A stretch of 64,000 nucleotides of DNA. It comes from Mangrovimonas aestuarii. GTDB lineage: Bacteria; Bacteroidota; Bacteroidia; Flavobacteriales; Flavobacteriaceae. How positions within the stretch are numbered: the stretch's first letter is position 1; each line of letters starts with the position of its first letter. Shown here one piece after another: positions 36,667 through 45,903 of this stretch. The DNA is taken from contig NZ_JARACK010000003.1 of NCBI RefSeq assembly GCF_028767185.1, positions 1 through 64,000 on the forward strand. Reading direction: 5' to 3'. The notes beneath the pieces were generated by a model, which saw nothing but the letters and a program-made list of their open reading frames with translations, searched no databases and was not told the origin of the DNA. Made by a program: the position numbers and the translations under genes.

Positions 36667-37590
36667 CTAATCTTTTATGAAATTGATGTTTCTATTGAGG
36701 CCTGAAAATTTAGTGCGCTTAACTGCAGATTTTTTAAACACCTTTCTAAAGACCTCTTCGGTCAATTCCTCCCAATCTCTTTTATCCATATCCAATAAAC
36801 CAGGTTGTGGATTGAACAAGGGCTCATTATGAGACTTTGAAAAGCGATTCCACGGACAAACATCCTGACACACATCACAACCAAACATCCAACCATCCAT
36901 TTGCTCGTTAAACTCAGAGGGAATATTATCACGGAGTTCAATGGTTAAATATGAAATACACTTACTGCCATCAACCACATAAGGTTCTACTATAGCTTGT
37001 GTGGGACAAGCATCAATGCACGCGGTACAAGTACCACAGTGATCGGTAACAGGAGTATCGTACTCCAATTCGAGATCAACAATCAATTCAGCGATAAAAT
37101 AAAAAGAACCTACTTTTTGAGTTAGGAGATTACTATTTTTACCTATCCATCCTAAACCACTTTTTGCCGCCCAAGCCTTATCCAGCACTGGCGCAGAATC
37201 AACAAAAGCCCGACCATAGACTTCTCCGATTTCCTCTTCAATAAAGTGCAATAACTGCTTAAGTTTATCCTTTATCACGAAATGATAATCGGTACCATAA
37301 GCATATTTACTCAACTTATAGCTTTCTTTGTTTTGTTGTTCTTCGGGGTAGTAATTAAGCAGTAATGAAATAATGGACTTAGCTCCTTCGACAAGTCTGG
37401 TAGGATCAAGGCGCTTGTCAAAATGGTTCTCCATATAACGCATTTCCCCATGCATATTTTTATTGAGCCACTTTTCCAATCGCGGCGCCTCTTCTTCCAA
37501 AAAACCAGCCTTACTAATTCCACAAGACAAAAACCCCAAACGTTTGGCTTCGGATTTTATGAGCTGGGTATGTTTTTCTTGAGAGAGCAT
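36667..37590 (-). CDS. queG: Epoxyqueuosine reductase
   Basis: The 307-residue protein has the QueG layout. The N-terminal cobalamin-binding half contains [20 protein letters not shown], and two [4Fe-4S] motifs follow ([16 protein letters not shown] and [11 protein letters not shown]). It reduces epoxyqueuosine to queuosine in the anticodon of Asn, Asp, His and Tyr tRNAs and needs cobalamin. The gene is alone in its transcript. Its Fe-S clusters depend on systems such as the SUF genes at 50350-55971. Confidence 0.95.
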   Translation of the reverse strand: MLSQEKHTQLIKSEAKRLGFLSCGISKAGFLEEEAPRLEKWLNKNMHGEMRYMENHFDKRLDPTRLVEGAKSIISLLLNYYPEEQQNKESYKLSKYAYGTDYHFVIKDKLKQLLHFIEEEIGEVYGRAFVDSAPVLDKAWAAKSGLGWIGKNSNLLTQKVGSFYFIAELIVDLELEYDTPVTDHCGTCTACIDACPTQAIVEPYVVDGSKCISYLTIELRDNIPSEFNEQMDGWMFGCDVCQDVCPWNRFSKSHNEPLFNPQPGLLDMDKRDWEELTEEVFRKVFKKSAVKRTKFSGLNRNINFIKD

Positions 37591-37672
37591 ATTTGTTTTA
37601 ATTAATGCGAAATTACGATTATGTTTTTACACTTATCCCTAATTTACCCTTGCGACCACAATCATTTAAAAT

Positions 37673-37707
37673 AAAAAGACCCCCTACTAATAATAGACGG
37701 TCTTTTT
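37673..37707 (-). terminator. Intrinsic terminator of the 37726-38280 gene
   Basis: Arms 37673-37681 and 37699-37707 form a 9-bp stem with a 17-nt loop just past the stop. The minus-strand run after the stem is AT-rich. Confidence 0.75.
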
Positions 37708-37725
37708 ACTATGCTTTAATTAGTT

Positions 37726-38280
37726 TTAAAATATTTCTCCTGTGGCACTTATTTTAAGATTCTTTTTTTTCTTTCCATTTTTAATTCTCACTAAAAACTT
37801 TTTGTCGGCTTTTTTTTCATTGTAGTAAGAAACCACATAAGCTGTGTCACTTAATGCCCATCCCGGATAAGTATTAAACACTGCATTTCTAATTACTTCG
37901 GGCAGAACAATGCCTTTAAACTTTTCCAAAGTTTGAATTATAACACCTCCATTATCATAGGTTGCAATCACCTTGCTATCTTCAGAACCAACACCTCGGA
38001 AAACAACTTCATATAAATCATAATCTTTGCTAAACTCACCAGATTCCTTGATATCGTAAGAGGCAACCTTAAATGCCATAGTTCTGGCACGATTAGGGGT
38101 ATTATCATCCAAAACATTATTTAAGTATGTAGCATTATGCGATGTAACAATAACATCAGATAAAACTACTCCTTCAGTCTCATCATACATAAGACCATCC
38201 TTCTCTTCGCCATTTTTATTCTGGCTAAAACCTAGGGCGGTAAACCCCAATAACAACATACCTACTAAAAAAACTCTCAT
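37726..38280 (-). CDS. Secreted protein of unknown function, possibly PepSY-like
   Basis: The 184-residue protein has a clear signal peptide (MRVFLVGMLLLGFTALGFSQ). The mature part has two halves. Around 45-110 (VILSDVIVTS-like start, then VASYDIKESGEF) no family is apparent. The C-terminal part (about 120-184, with LPEVIRNAVFNTYPGW and a basic KNGKKKKNLKISATGEIF) resembles PepSY-like periplasmic domains. That resemblance is weak and is inference. It is a single-gene unit with its own terminator. It is probably periplasmic. Confidence 0.75.
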   Translation of the reverse strand: MRVFLVGMLLLGFTALGFSQNKNGEEKDGLMYDETEGVVLSDVIVTSHNATYLNNVLDDNTPNRARTMAFKVASYDIKESGEFSKDYDLYEVVFRGVGSEDSKVIATYDNGGVIIQTLEKFKGIVLPEVIRNAVFNTYPGWALSDTAYVVSYYNEKKADKKFLVRIKNGKKKKNLKISATGEIF

Positions 38281-38596
38281 AACTGTTCAGTTTAAAATTA
38301 AACATTCCGTTACTGCTACCAATTAGTCTTATAGTAGACATAATAATACATATACCTAACTCCATTCACCAATCTAAATATTGTTTCATACAACATTTAT
38401 ATAATTAACCGATTTACTTTATTTACAGTATTGCACAAAAATTCAACCACATCAACAAAGTTACAAACAACACTTGTACTAATAATTAATAAAGGGAAAA
38501 CGGACAATTAGGGAAGAATACTCATTAAATATAGCCATATAATCTTGTTTACCTTATTACAAAACAACCAAATCAAGAAACAAAATGACCAAAAAC
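38281..38596. other. Intergenic region, no gene seen
   Basis: These 316 AT-rich bases lie upstream of the 37726-38280 gene and downstream of the AraC gene. The only promoter-like match is TAACTTTG on the minus strand (38456-38463), which would give a leader of about 170 nt. I see no hairpin terminator for the AraC gene and no coding frame worth calling. Confidence 0.4.
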
Positions 38597-39670
38597 CTAC
38601 TGTAAATAATCTTGGGGTTTGATACCAAATGTATCCTTAAAACACTTTGAAAAATAAGAGGGTGTAGAAAAGCCAACCTCAAATGCTATTTGCGAAATAT
38701 TATTCGATTTATCCCTCAAAAGATTAAGCGCCCTATTTAAGCGGTAATTTCTAAGCAACCTATTTGGTGACTTTCCGGCTACATTAACACACTTTCTATA
38801 GAGCCCAGACTTACTCGTTGACATTTCCTTACTGAAGTCTCCACCATTGAAATCTGTGTTTTGCCAATTCCTCAAAAAAACACTCCATAATAGCTTTAAA
38901 AAAAGTTCGTCTTCAGAGGATAATACTCGCAAATAGGAAGGGCTAGTTTTACAAGCTCCAATTGCTCCATCTGAAAGTTTACAAAATGACGATGTAACAA
39001 CAATTTCTCCGAAGTCTAGCAAAGAGCTAAAAAACATCAACAGATTTCTTAAGGATTTAGCTTCTCCTTCTGCTAAATCAATTGCATGTAGCACAATTCG
39101 CAATCCGAGTTCTTTATTTTCAACGCCTAAATTCTCCCTAACGTTAGTCGCACAAAGCAAAGAGTCATTTTCAGTTGTGAACGAACCGATTATATTCCAA
39201 AAGGAATTTGTTTCTAAAAACTGACCTTTATTAGCCAAAATTGACCTTTTTACACTCTCATGGACGTAATATTTCAGCTCAAGAGCTTTAACTTCCCCAA
39301 CTCTATGCGCCAATACGTTTTGATCGTCTGTCTGTATACTCAACAAAAAAACAGTATTGCATTGAGCATCTAAAAGTGATTTTTTATCATCTGAAAAGAA
39401 TAATTCTTTATGACCTGGACTTTTCTCAAAAAGAACTTTTACCTGGGGAAGATTTATTTCTAAAATTTTTACTGGAAGACGGTAATTGTAAAAATTATGC
39501 AATTTTATAATTGCTGATTTATCAGGAGCTTCAATCAAACTATAAGTCCTTTTACTCTCCTTATCCTCCCACAACCCAATATGCTTGCAAGACTCTCCAT
39601 TAAGCACTAAACCTTTACTAGGGACACAACCTACCTCAACCTCAAAATACAACCCCAAATAAAGCGACAT
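38597..39670 (-). CDS. AraC-family transcriptional regulator
   Basis: The 357-residue protein ends in an AraC-type double helix-turn-helix domain (about 270-357). It holds LLRNYRLNRALNLLRDKSNN, ISQIAFEVGFSTPSYFSKCF and FGIKPQDYLQ, the strongest family signature. The N-terminal 260 residues are unlike a sugar-binding cupin and I do not recognise them, so the ligand is unknown. No target operon is adjacent on the same strand. Two inverted repeats lie just upstream and may be autoregulatory operators. Confidence 0.9.
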   Translation of the reverse strand: MSLYLGLYFEVEVGCVPSKGLVLNGESCKHIGLWEDKESKRTYSLIEAPDKSAIIKLHNFYNYRLPVKILEINLPQVKVLFEKSPGHKELFFSDDKKSLLDAQCNTVFLLSIQTDDQNVLAHRVGEVKALELKYYVHESVKRSILANKGQFLETNSFWNIIGSFTTENDSLLCATNVRENLGVENKELGLRIVLHAIDLAEGEAKSLRNLLMFFSSLLDFGEIVVTSSFCKLSDGAIGACKTSPSYLRVLSSEDELFLKLLWSVFLRNWQNTDFNGGDFSKEMSTSKSGLYRKCVNVAGKSPNRLLRNYRLNRALNLLRDKSNNISQIAFEVGFSTPSYFSKCFKDTFGIKPQDYLQ

Positions 39671-39716
39671 AATCCATCACATTTAAACAGCCATACGAGA
39701 TCTTAGGAAGACTTTA

Positions 39717-39724
39717 CAAAGATA
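39717..39724 (-). promoter_or_regulatory. Promoter -7 element of the AraC-family gene
   Basis: TATCTTTG on the minus strand matches TAnnTTTG and lies 46 nt before the ATG. The inverted repeat at 39734-39764 occupies the -33 region. Confidence 0.55.
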
Positions 39725-39733
39725 CTACAAAGT

Positions 39734-39764
39734 ATTATATCATTCTCTTCGAGGATGATATAAT
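39734..39764. promoter_or_regulatory. Inverted repeat, candidate operator of the AraC-family gene
   Basis: Perfect 10-base arms at 39734-39743 (attatatcat) and 39755-39764 (atgatataat) extend inward by four more pairs, one of them G-T. It sits where a regulator would block or recruit polymerase. Confidence 0.5.
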
Positions 39765-39771
39765 GACAAAA

Positions 39772-39794
39772 TTGAACTAATTGTGCTAGTTCAA
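39772..39794. repeat. Second inverted repeat upstream of the AraC-family gene
   Basis: Arms ttgaacta (39772-39779) and tagttcaa (39787-39794) are separated by 7 nt. It differs in sequence from the first repeat and overlaps a rightward promoter-like -33 box. Confidence 0.4.
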
Positions 39795-39810
39795 CAAACA
39801 TATAGTTTTG
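39781..39810 (+). promoter_or_regulatory. Orphan rightward promoter-like sequence
   Basis: TTG at 39781-39783, 19 nt of spacer and TAGTTTTG at 39803-39810 are an exact consensus match facing right. There is no rightward gene before the sdh terminator hairpin. A short RNA of roughly 70 nt could be produced, but a chance match is also possible. Confidence 0.35.
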
Positions 39811-39853
39811 TAAGAATTTTATTATAAACATAAAATCCATAAACTAATGGTAA

Positions 39854-39884
39854 ACAAAAAACCCCGAGGCTTGCCTCGGGGTTT
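39854..39884 (-). terminator. Intrinsic terminator of the sdh operon
   Basis: Arms 39859-39869 and 39874-39884 form an 11-bp GC-rich stem with loop cttg. On the minus strand a T-rich run follows. It lies 29 nt past the sdhB stop. Confidence 0.9.
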
Positions 39885-39912
39885 AAATATTATATAAAAG
39901 GATGAATATAAA

Positions 39913-40659
39913 TTATCCTTTAAAAGTTGCTTTTAAGAACTCACGGTTCATTCGAGCGATGTTCTCTAATGAAATTCCTTTAGGACATTCAACCTCACAA
40001 GCACCTGTGTTGGTGCAATTACCAAATCCTTCTTCGTCCATTTGTTTTACCATATTTAGAACACGTTCAGTAGCCTCAACTTTTCCTTGTGGCAACAAGG
40101 CGTATTGAGATACTTTAGCTCCAACGAAAAGCATTGCTGATGAGTTTTTACAACTTGCCACACATGCCCCACAACCAATACACGTTGCAGCATCCATAGC
40201 CTCATCGGCTGCTTCCTTAGAAATTGGAATAGCATTGGCGTCTTGAGTATTACCAGATGTATTTACAGAGATAAATCCACCAGCTTGTTGAATACGCTCG
40301 AAAGAACTTCTATCAACAACTAAGTCTTTAATAACTGGGAAAGCACTAGCTCTAAACGGCTCTATGGTAATGGTATCACCATCGTTGAACATACGCATAT
40401 GCAACTGACAAGTAGTTACCCCACGGTCTGGACCATGAGCTTCACCGTTTATGTACATAGAACACATTCCACAGATTCCCTCACGACAATCGTGATCGAA
40501 CGCTACAGGCTCCTCACCTTTGTTCACCAATTGTTCGTTCAAAACATCCATCATTTCCAAGAAAGACATATGCTCTGAAATATCTGTTACCTTATACTCC
40601 ACCATTTGACCCTTTGCATTCGAGTCTTTTTGTCTCCAGATTTTAAGTGTTAAATTCAT
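39913..40659 (-). CDS. sdhB: Succinate dehydrogenase iron-sulfur subunit
   Basis: The 248-residue protein has a plant-type [2Fe-2S] domain with [18 protein letters not shown], and a C-terminal ferredoxin domain with [15 protein letters not shown] and [15 protein letters not shown]. These supply the [4Fe-4S] and [3Fe-4S] cysteines. It carries electrons from SdhA flavin to the membrane subunit. It lies 9 nt after sdhA, with a strong terminator following. The sequence is of the Bacteroidota succinate dehydrogenase / fumarate reductase type. Confidence 0.96.
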   Translation of the reverse strand: MNLTLKIWRQKDSNAKGQMVEYKVTDISEHMSFLEMMDVLNEQLVNKGEEPVAFDHDCREGICGMCSMYINGEAHGPDRGVTTCQLHMRMFNDGDTITIEPFRASAFPVIKDLVVDRSSFERIQQAGGFISVNTSGNTQDANAIPISKEAADEAMDAATCIGCGACVASCKNSSAMLFVGAKVSQYALLPQGKVEATERVLNMVKQMDEEGFGNCTNTGACEVECPKGISLENIARMNREFLKATFKG

Positions 40660-40668
40660 AATGTCTTC

Positions 40669-42681
40669 TTATTTATATGAACGTTGTTTTAATTCGATGT
40701 CTTTAAATTCAAGCATTTCTTTGTGCAGTACAGCATTTGAAGGCTCTCCTTTGTATTCCCAAGCCGCTACATAAGCAAACTCATCGTCCTTACGCTTAGC
40801 TTCACCTTTTTGCTCTCCATCAAGCTCAACAGACTCCTCACGGAAATGACCTCCACAAGACTCCTCACGTACAAGGGCATCTTTAGCGAACAACTCCCCT
40901 AACTCTAGGAAGTCTGCTACACGACCTGCTTTTTCAAGCTCAGGGTTCATTTCGTTCATACCTCCAGGAACTTTTACATTCTTCCAGAAATCTTCACGTA
41001 ATTCCTTAATTTCCTTAATAGCTTCGTTTAATCCTTTTTCGTTACGAGCCATACCTACTTTATCCCACATGATCTTACCTAGTTTCTTGTGGTAGTAGTC
41101 TACAGAATGCTCACCGTTATTATTTACGAAGAACTCTAAACGCTCTTTAACTTCTTTTTCGGCTGCATCAAATTCTGGTGAATTTGTTGGTATTTTTCCT
41201 GTACGGATATCATCAGCCAAATAATCACCAATTGTATAAGGCAATACGAAGTATCCATCAGCAAGACCTTGCATTAAAGCAGATGCCCCAAGACGGTTTG
41301 CACCGTGATCTGAGAAGTTTGCCTCACCAATAGCATAACAACCAGGGATAGTAGTCATCAAGTTATAATCTACCCAAATACCTCCCATTGTATAGTGAGT
41401 TGCAGGGTAAATCATCATAGGCGTTTTGTATGGATCTTCATCAACAATCTTCTCATACATTTGGAAAAGGTTTCCGTATTTCGCCTCAACGATTTTCTCT
41501 CCTAGTTCAGTAATTTGTTGTTTTGAAGCATTTTCAATCCCCTTCAACTTGGCTTGTTCCTTACCGTAACGCTCAATAGCAGAAGCAAAGTCTAAATAAA
41601 CAGCTTCTCCAGTTGCGTTAACACCGTAACCAGCATCACAACGCTCCTTAGCAGCACGCGAAGCTACGTCACGAGGCACCAAGTTACCGAATGCAGGGTA
41701 ACGTCTTTCCAAGTAATAATCTCTATCTTCTTCAGCGATTTGAGTAGGCTTTAAGCGACCTTCACGAATTGCCATAACATCGTCCATCTTTTTAGGCACC
41801 CAAATTCTACCGTCGTTACGTAACGACTCAGACATCAAAGTCAATTTAGACTGATAGTCCCCAGAACGAGGAATACAAGTTGGGTGAATTTGCGTGTAAC
41901 ATGGGTTAGCAAAATATGCTCCACGTTTATGTGTTTTCCAAGCAGCAGTAGCGTTACTTCCCATTGCATTTGTAGAAAGGAAGTAAACGTTTCCGTAACC
42001 ACCAGAAGCGATTACTACAGCATGCGCTGAATGTCTTTCTATTTCTCCAGTCACAAGGTTTCTTGCGATAATCCCTCTAGCTTTTCCGTTAACGATTACC
42101 ACATCCAACATTTCATGACGGTTGAACATTTCAATCTTACCACGGGCAATCTGACGGTTCATTGCAGAATAAGCACCTAGTAATAACTGCTGACCCGTTT
42201 GTCCTTTAGCGTAGAACGTACGCGATACCAATACCCCACCAAAAGAACGGTTATCTAACAATCCACCATAATCACGTGCAAAAGGAACTCCTTGTGCAAC
42301 ACATTGGTCTATGATGTTTGCAGAAACCTCAGCCAAACGATATACGTTAGCCTCTCTAGAACGGTAATCTCCACCTTTTACAGTATCGTAAAACAAACGG
42401 TAAGTAGAGTCACCATCCCCTTGATAGTTTTTAGCAGCGTTAATCCCTCCTTGTGCCGCAATAGAGTGTGCACGGCGAGGTGAATCTTGGTAAGCGAAAG
42501 CTTTTACGTTGTACCCTAACTCTGCTAATGTTGCAGAAGCAGAACCTCCTGCTAAACCTGTTCCCACAACGATTACGTCAATATGACGCTTATTTGCTGG
42601 GTTTACAAGGTTAATTTTATCTTTATAAGTAGTCCACTTATCCTTAATTGGACCTTTTGGTATTTTAGAATCTAAAGCCAT
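40669..42681 (-). CDS. sdhA: Succinate dehydrogenase flavoprotein subunit
   Basis: The 670-residue protein has the FAD dinucleotide fold [20 protein letters not shown] and the His region for covalent FAD ([20 protein letters not shown]). It also holds the substrate site with [15 protein letters not shown] and [15 protein letters not shown], and the C-terminal GGHFREES. It oxidises succinate to fumarate in the cytoplasm-facing part of complex II. The length is somewhat above the proteobacterial type (about 590), as is usual for this clade. sdhC lies 12 nt upstream and sdhB 9 nt downstream. Confidence 0.97.
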   Translation of the reverse strand: MALDSKIPKGPIKDKWTTYKDKINLVNPANKRHIDVIVVGTGLAGGSASATLAELGYNVKAFAYQDSPRRAHSIAAQGGINAAKNYQGDGDSTYRLFYDTVKGGDYRSREANVYRLAEVSANIIDQCVAQGVPFARDYGGLLDNRSFGGVLVSRTFYAKGQTGQQLLLGAYSAMNRQIARGKIEMFNRHEMLDVVIVNGKARGIIARNLVTGEIERHSAHAVVIASGGYGNVYFLSTNAMGSNATAAWKTHKRGAYFANPCYTQIHPTCIPRSGDYQSKLTLMSESLRNDGRIWVPKKMDDVMAIREGRLKPTQIAEEDRDYYLERRYPAFGNLVPRDVASRAAKERCDAGYGVNATGEAVYLDFASAIERYGKEQAKLKGIENASKQQITELGEKIVEAKYGNLFQMYEKIVDEDPYKTPMMIYPATHYTMGGIWVDYNLMTTIPGCYAIGEANFSDHGANRLGASALMQGLADGYFVLPYTIGDYLADDIRTGKIPTNSPEFDAAEKEVKERLEFFVNNNGEHSVDYYHKKLGKIMWDKVGMARNEKGLNEAIKEIKELREDFWKNVKVPGGMNEMNPELEKAGRVADFLELGELFAKDALVREESCGGHFREESVELDGEQKGEAKRKDDEFAYVAAWEYKGEPSNAVLHKEMLEFKDIELKQRSYK

Positions 42682-42693
42682 ATTAGATGTGTT

Positions 42694-43374
42694 TTAGTGA
42701 GCGTTAAAATGATGGAATAAAGCAATTACAATAAATCCTAATGGGATAACAATAGAGTAAGCTTTCCCAAATCCTTTTAATGCTTTAGTGTATTTATTGT
42801 TAGCTCCAACCGATTGAAAAGCAGAATCGAACCCGTGCAATAAGTGCAATGCCAAGAACACAAATCCTAGACAATAGAGCGCTACTCTCCACATTGGAAC
42901 AAACTTGTGGGTTAGTTCCTCATAGTAACGGAATCCTTCACCATCTGATAATAAACCACTCATGTCTCCTTGGATAAACTTGGTGTTGATTTCTGGGATC
43001 CAAAAATCAATAAAGTGAATCACTAAGAAAATTAGGATGAATAACCCGCTGTAAATCATGTTACGGCTCATCCATGTAGAGTTTGCCGACCCCATATTTT
43101 TAGCATACTTAATTACTCTTGCCTTTTTGTTTTGGATTTCTAATACAAATCCCATGATGAAATGAAAAACCACACCAAAAATCAATACTGGCTGCATTAC
43201 AAATTGAATAAGCCAATTGGTTCCCATAAAGTGAGACGCCTCGTTAAAAGTGTCTGGACTGAAAACCGATAAGATATTGATTGCAAAATGTTGTAGTAAA
43301 AAAATCATTAGGAAGAGTGCCGAAAGAGCCATGGCAAACTTTCTTCCTATCGAAGAACTTAAAATTCCGCTCAT
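42694..43374 (-). CDS. sdhC: Succinate dehydrogenase cytochrome b subunit
   Basis: The 226-residue protein is a single membrane anchor with five helices (about 10-30, 52-75, 98-122, 157-178, 199-220). Candidate heme histidines lie in LLQHFAINIL, VFHFIMGFV, LVIHFIDFW and LHLLHGFDSAF. One five-helix subunit with two b hemes, and no SdhD, defines the type B complex of Bacteroidota and Wolinella-like enzymes. It is the first gene of the operon, with a promoter at 43401-43431. Confidence 0.95.
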   Translation of the reverse strand: MSGILSSSIGRKFAMALSALFLMIFLLQHFAINILSVFSPDTFNEASHFMGTNWLIQFVMQPVLIFGVVFHFIMGFVLEIQNKKARVIKYAKNMGSANSTWMSRNMIYSGLFILIFLVIHFIDFWIPEINTKFIQGDMSGLLSDGEGFRYYEELTHKFVPMWRVALYCLGFVFLALHLLHGFDSAFQSVGANNKYTKALKGFGKAYSIVIPLGFIVIALFHHFNAH

Positions 43375-43400
43375 TGTTTTGAAGTTATTTTTTAATCAAG

Positions 43401-43431
43401 CAAAAATAACCCACATTCACTATACAGACAA
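43401..43431 (-). promoter_or_regulatory. Promoter of the sdhCAB operon
   Basis: On the minus strand TTG (complement of 43429-43431), 20 nt of spacer and TATTTTTG (complement of 43401-43408) lie 26 nt before the sdhC ATG. It matches the Bacteroidota pattern. Confidence 0.75.
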
Positions 43432-43502
43432 AAAGATAGACCTCTAATTCTATATTTAGAATGATTTTAAACAGATCTCTTAAAATACACCTAAAACAAA
43501 AA

Positions 43503-44378
43503 CTATTGATAACCAATCACAGGAATTAGTCCACGAACTCCCATATCTACAACTTGCTCTCCTGCACTTGGCTCATATTTTCCATCGAAATTCACTTCTT
43601 CCCACTCAAAACTATTGTTTACAGAAAAAGACAGCGTAACCACTACATCTTCAGTTTCGCTACCAGTTATTGTAAATCCGTTTTCAAATTGTCCGGTTAC
43701 CACACAAGAGCCTTGCGGAATGGGAGATGTTTCAAACAACGGATTAGGTACTGTAGTGGCACCCTCTGGAGCTTGCCCTTCAAAGGTGTAGCCCATAGTT
43801 TCGAAAGCCCAGTAGCCCTGTAACTTATTATCGTTTACTTCAATAATATTTCCGTTGAGATCGAACGAAGTGATATACGTATTAAACCCAACAAAACTAG
43901 CTAAAGTTCCATTTAAGTCCATATCGTTAGCGCGAACATCTATTGCTCCTTCTTGATAAGCCAATGAAACACGTACCCAATTGTAATTCCCTGACGCAAC
44001 CTGATTAAGTGGAACCTCAAAAAAGACTTCATTATTTCCAGCAAATTGCGAATTCTGAAAATCGATGGCCATTGCTCCACCCTCCTCTGTCTTAAGACCA
44101 TTAAAAATTACCTCACCATCTCCCAAGCCTACATATGCTGTTGGAGACAACTCTATATAATTTGCACTCATTTTAGTAAAAACAGGAGACTGTGCAGCAT
44201 GGCCTTGAGGAAGTTCAGCAGGCTGACCTAGATTATCCAAACGTTGTTGATTTGGGTCGAATTTAAACTTCACTATCAATTTGGGGTCATTCGAATCATT
44301 ACAACAATTGTTTTCATCAGAACTACATGATAAAGACAACAAAATAGAGCATAACAAAAGGACTTTTAAAATTCTCAT
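43503..44378 (-). CDS. Lipoprotein of unknown function
   Basis: The start is placed at ATG 44378 (291 residues). It directly opens a lipoprotein signal peptide (MRILKVLLLCSILLSLSCSS), while the ten extra residues of the longer frame (from 44408) are hydrophilic and sit awkwardly before a signal. The lipobox is LSLSC. The mature protein begins with an acidic, Cys-containing stretch (SSDENNCCNDSNDPK) followed by beta-rich sequence (about 30-290), including KLIVKFKFDPNQQRLDNLG and a C-terminal MGVRGLIPVIGYQ. I recognise no domain. It is a single gene, probably surface- or periplasm-facing. Confidence 0.8.
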   Translation of the reverse strand: MRILKVLLLCSILLSLSCSSDENNCCNDSNDPKLIVKFKFDPNQQRLDNLGQPAELPQGHAAQSPVFTKMSANYIELSPTAYVGLGDGEVIFNGLKTEEGGAMAIDFQNSQFAGNNEVFFEVPLNQVASGNYNWVRVSLAYQEGAIDVRANDMDLNGTLASFVGFNTYITSFDLNGNIIEVNDNKLQGYWAFETMGYTFEGQAPEGATTVPNPLFETSPIPQGSCVVTGQFENGFTITGSETEDVVVTLSFSVNNSFEWEEVNFDGKYEPSAGEQVVDMGVRGLIPVIGYQ

Positions 44379-44546
44379 GGCCTTAGGATTTTTAAAATAT
44401 TTATGCAATTAAAGAAATTTATTTAAACCTATATATTCATTTTTTATTGTAACTCCTATTGCACAAACGGATATTCCCTAAAATAAGTTAAACCAATATG
44501 AGGTTCCTTATCTTTTCATACCTTTATCCTTCAAAAAACATTTACT

Positions 44547-45839
44547 ATGAAATACGATCAAATAGACAGCTCATTGTTTATCAAGAATAGAAAGAATTTT
44601 GCTACTCAAATGAAAGCTAACAGTCTGGCTATTTTCAATTCAAATGACATATACCCTATTAGCGCAGACAGCACCATGCCCTTTCAGCAAAGTCGCGATA
44701 TTTTTTATTTAAGCGGTGTTGACCAAGAAGAAAGTGTATTGGTAATCTTCCCTAACTGCCCCAATCCAAAACACAGGGAAATCTTATTCTTAAAAGAAAC
44801 AAACGATCATATTGCGGTTTGGGAAGGTGAAAAGCTCACAAAAGAAAAAGCTTTTGAAGTAAGTGGAATTAAAACCGTTTACTGGCTTAAGGACATGGAA
44901 AAAGTCCTTTTCGAAATCATGACCCAATGTGATACTGTCTACATCAACACCAACGAACATTATCGTGCCAATGTTGAGACCGAAACCCGTGAAGCTCGTT
45001 TTTCAAAATGGCTTAAGAACAGATTCCCTGCTCACAATGTAGCAAAGAGCAACCCAATCCTTCAACGTCTTCGTTCTATAAAAGATCAAATTGAGATCGA
45101 CTTAATGCAACAGGCTTGTAATATTACCGAAAAAGGATTTAGAAGAATTCTGAATTTTGTTAAACCTGGAGTTTGGGAATACAATCTAGAAGCGGAATTC
45201 ATGCACGAATTTCTAAACAACAGATCACGTGGCTTTGCTTACACCCCAATTGTTGCTTCAGGAAACAATGCAAACGTACTACACTATATACAAAACAACC
45301 AACAATGTAAAGCTGGTGATTTAATCTTATTGGATGTTGGTGCAGAATACGCTAATTACTCTTCTGATATGTCTAGAACAATTCCTGTATCAGGACGTTT
45401 TACAGACCGCCAAAAAGAAGTTTACAATGCTGTAAATCGCGTGAAGAATGATGCAACCAAAATGTTAGTTCCTGGGACAATTTGGGCTGACTACCATGTG
45501 GAAGTTGGAAAACTAATGACTTCTGAATTATTAGGACTTGGCTTGCTTGACAAAGCCGATATTCAAAACGAAAACCCAGATTGGCCAGCATATAAAAAAT
45601 ACTTCATGCACGGAACATCACACCATATTGGATTAGACACCCATGACTATGGCTTATTACATGAACCAATGCAAGCAAACAATGTTTTTACTGTAGAGCC
45701 AGGCATCTATATTCCTGACGAAGGTTTTGGAATTCGACTTGAAGACGATGTAGTGATTCAGGAAAAGGGAGAACCATTTAATTTAATGAAAAACATCCCG
45801 ATTGAAGCAGATGAGATTGAAGAAATCATGAATTCTTAA
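44547..45839 (+). CDS. Xaa-Pro aminopeptidase (aminopeptidase P family)
   Basis: The 430-residue protein has an N-terminal creatinase-like domain (about 1-165) and the pita-bread metallopeptidase domain. The metal ligands are visible: Asp in LLDVGAEY and SSDMSRTIP, His in GTSHHIGLDTHD, and Glu in TVEPGIYIP and IRLEDDV. It releases N-terminal residues preceding proline and uses two divalent metal ions, usually Mn. The gene is alone on the plus strand and ends at a bidirectional terminator shared with lysC. Confidence 0.93.
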   Translation: MKYDQIDSSLFIKNRKNFATQMKANSLAIFNSNDIYPISADSTMPFQQSRDIFYLSGVDQEESVLVIFPNCPNPKHREILFLKETNDHIAVWEGEKLTKEKAFEVSGIKTVYWLKDMEKVLFEIMTQCDTVYINTNEHYRANVETETREARFSKWLKNRFPAHNVAKSNPILQRLRSIKDQIEIDLMQQACNITEKGFRRILNFVKPGVWEYNLEAEFMHEFLNNRSRGFAYTPIVASGNNANVLHYIQNNQQCKAGDLILLDVGAEYANYSSDMSRTIPVSGRFTDRQKEVYNAVNRVKNDATKMLVPGTIWADYHVEVGKLMTSELLGLGLLDKADIQNENPDWPAYKKYFMHGTSHHIGLDTHDYGLLHEPMQANNVFTVEPGIYIPDEGFGIRLEDDVVIQEKGEPFNLMKNIPIEADEIEEIMNS

Positions 45840-45860
45840 TCTTCCAGAATTTTAACTAAT

Positions 45861-45893
45861 AAAAAAGCGACCCTTTCAGGTCGCTTTTTTTTT
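45861..45893. terminator. Bidirectional terminator between aminopeptidase P gene and lysC
   Basis: Arms 45861-45872 and 45879-45890 form a 12-bp stem with loop ctttca, with A before it and T after it. It lies between convergent genes and can serve both. Confidence 0.9.
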
Positions 45894-45903
45894 CATCAAC
45901 TAA

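Noticed and set aside
39847-39897. 16-codon open frame (MVNKKPRGLPRGLNII) over the sdh terminator
   Set aside because: It consists mostly of the terminator stem. There is no similarity or ribosome-site evidence, though it lies after an orphan promoter-like sequence.
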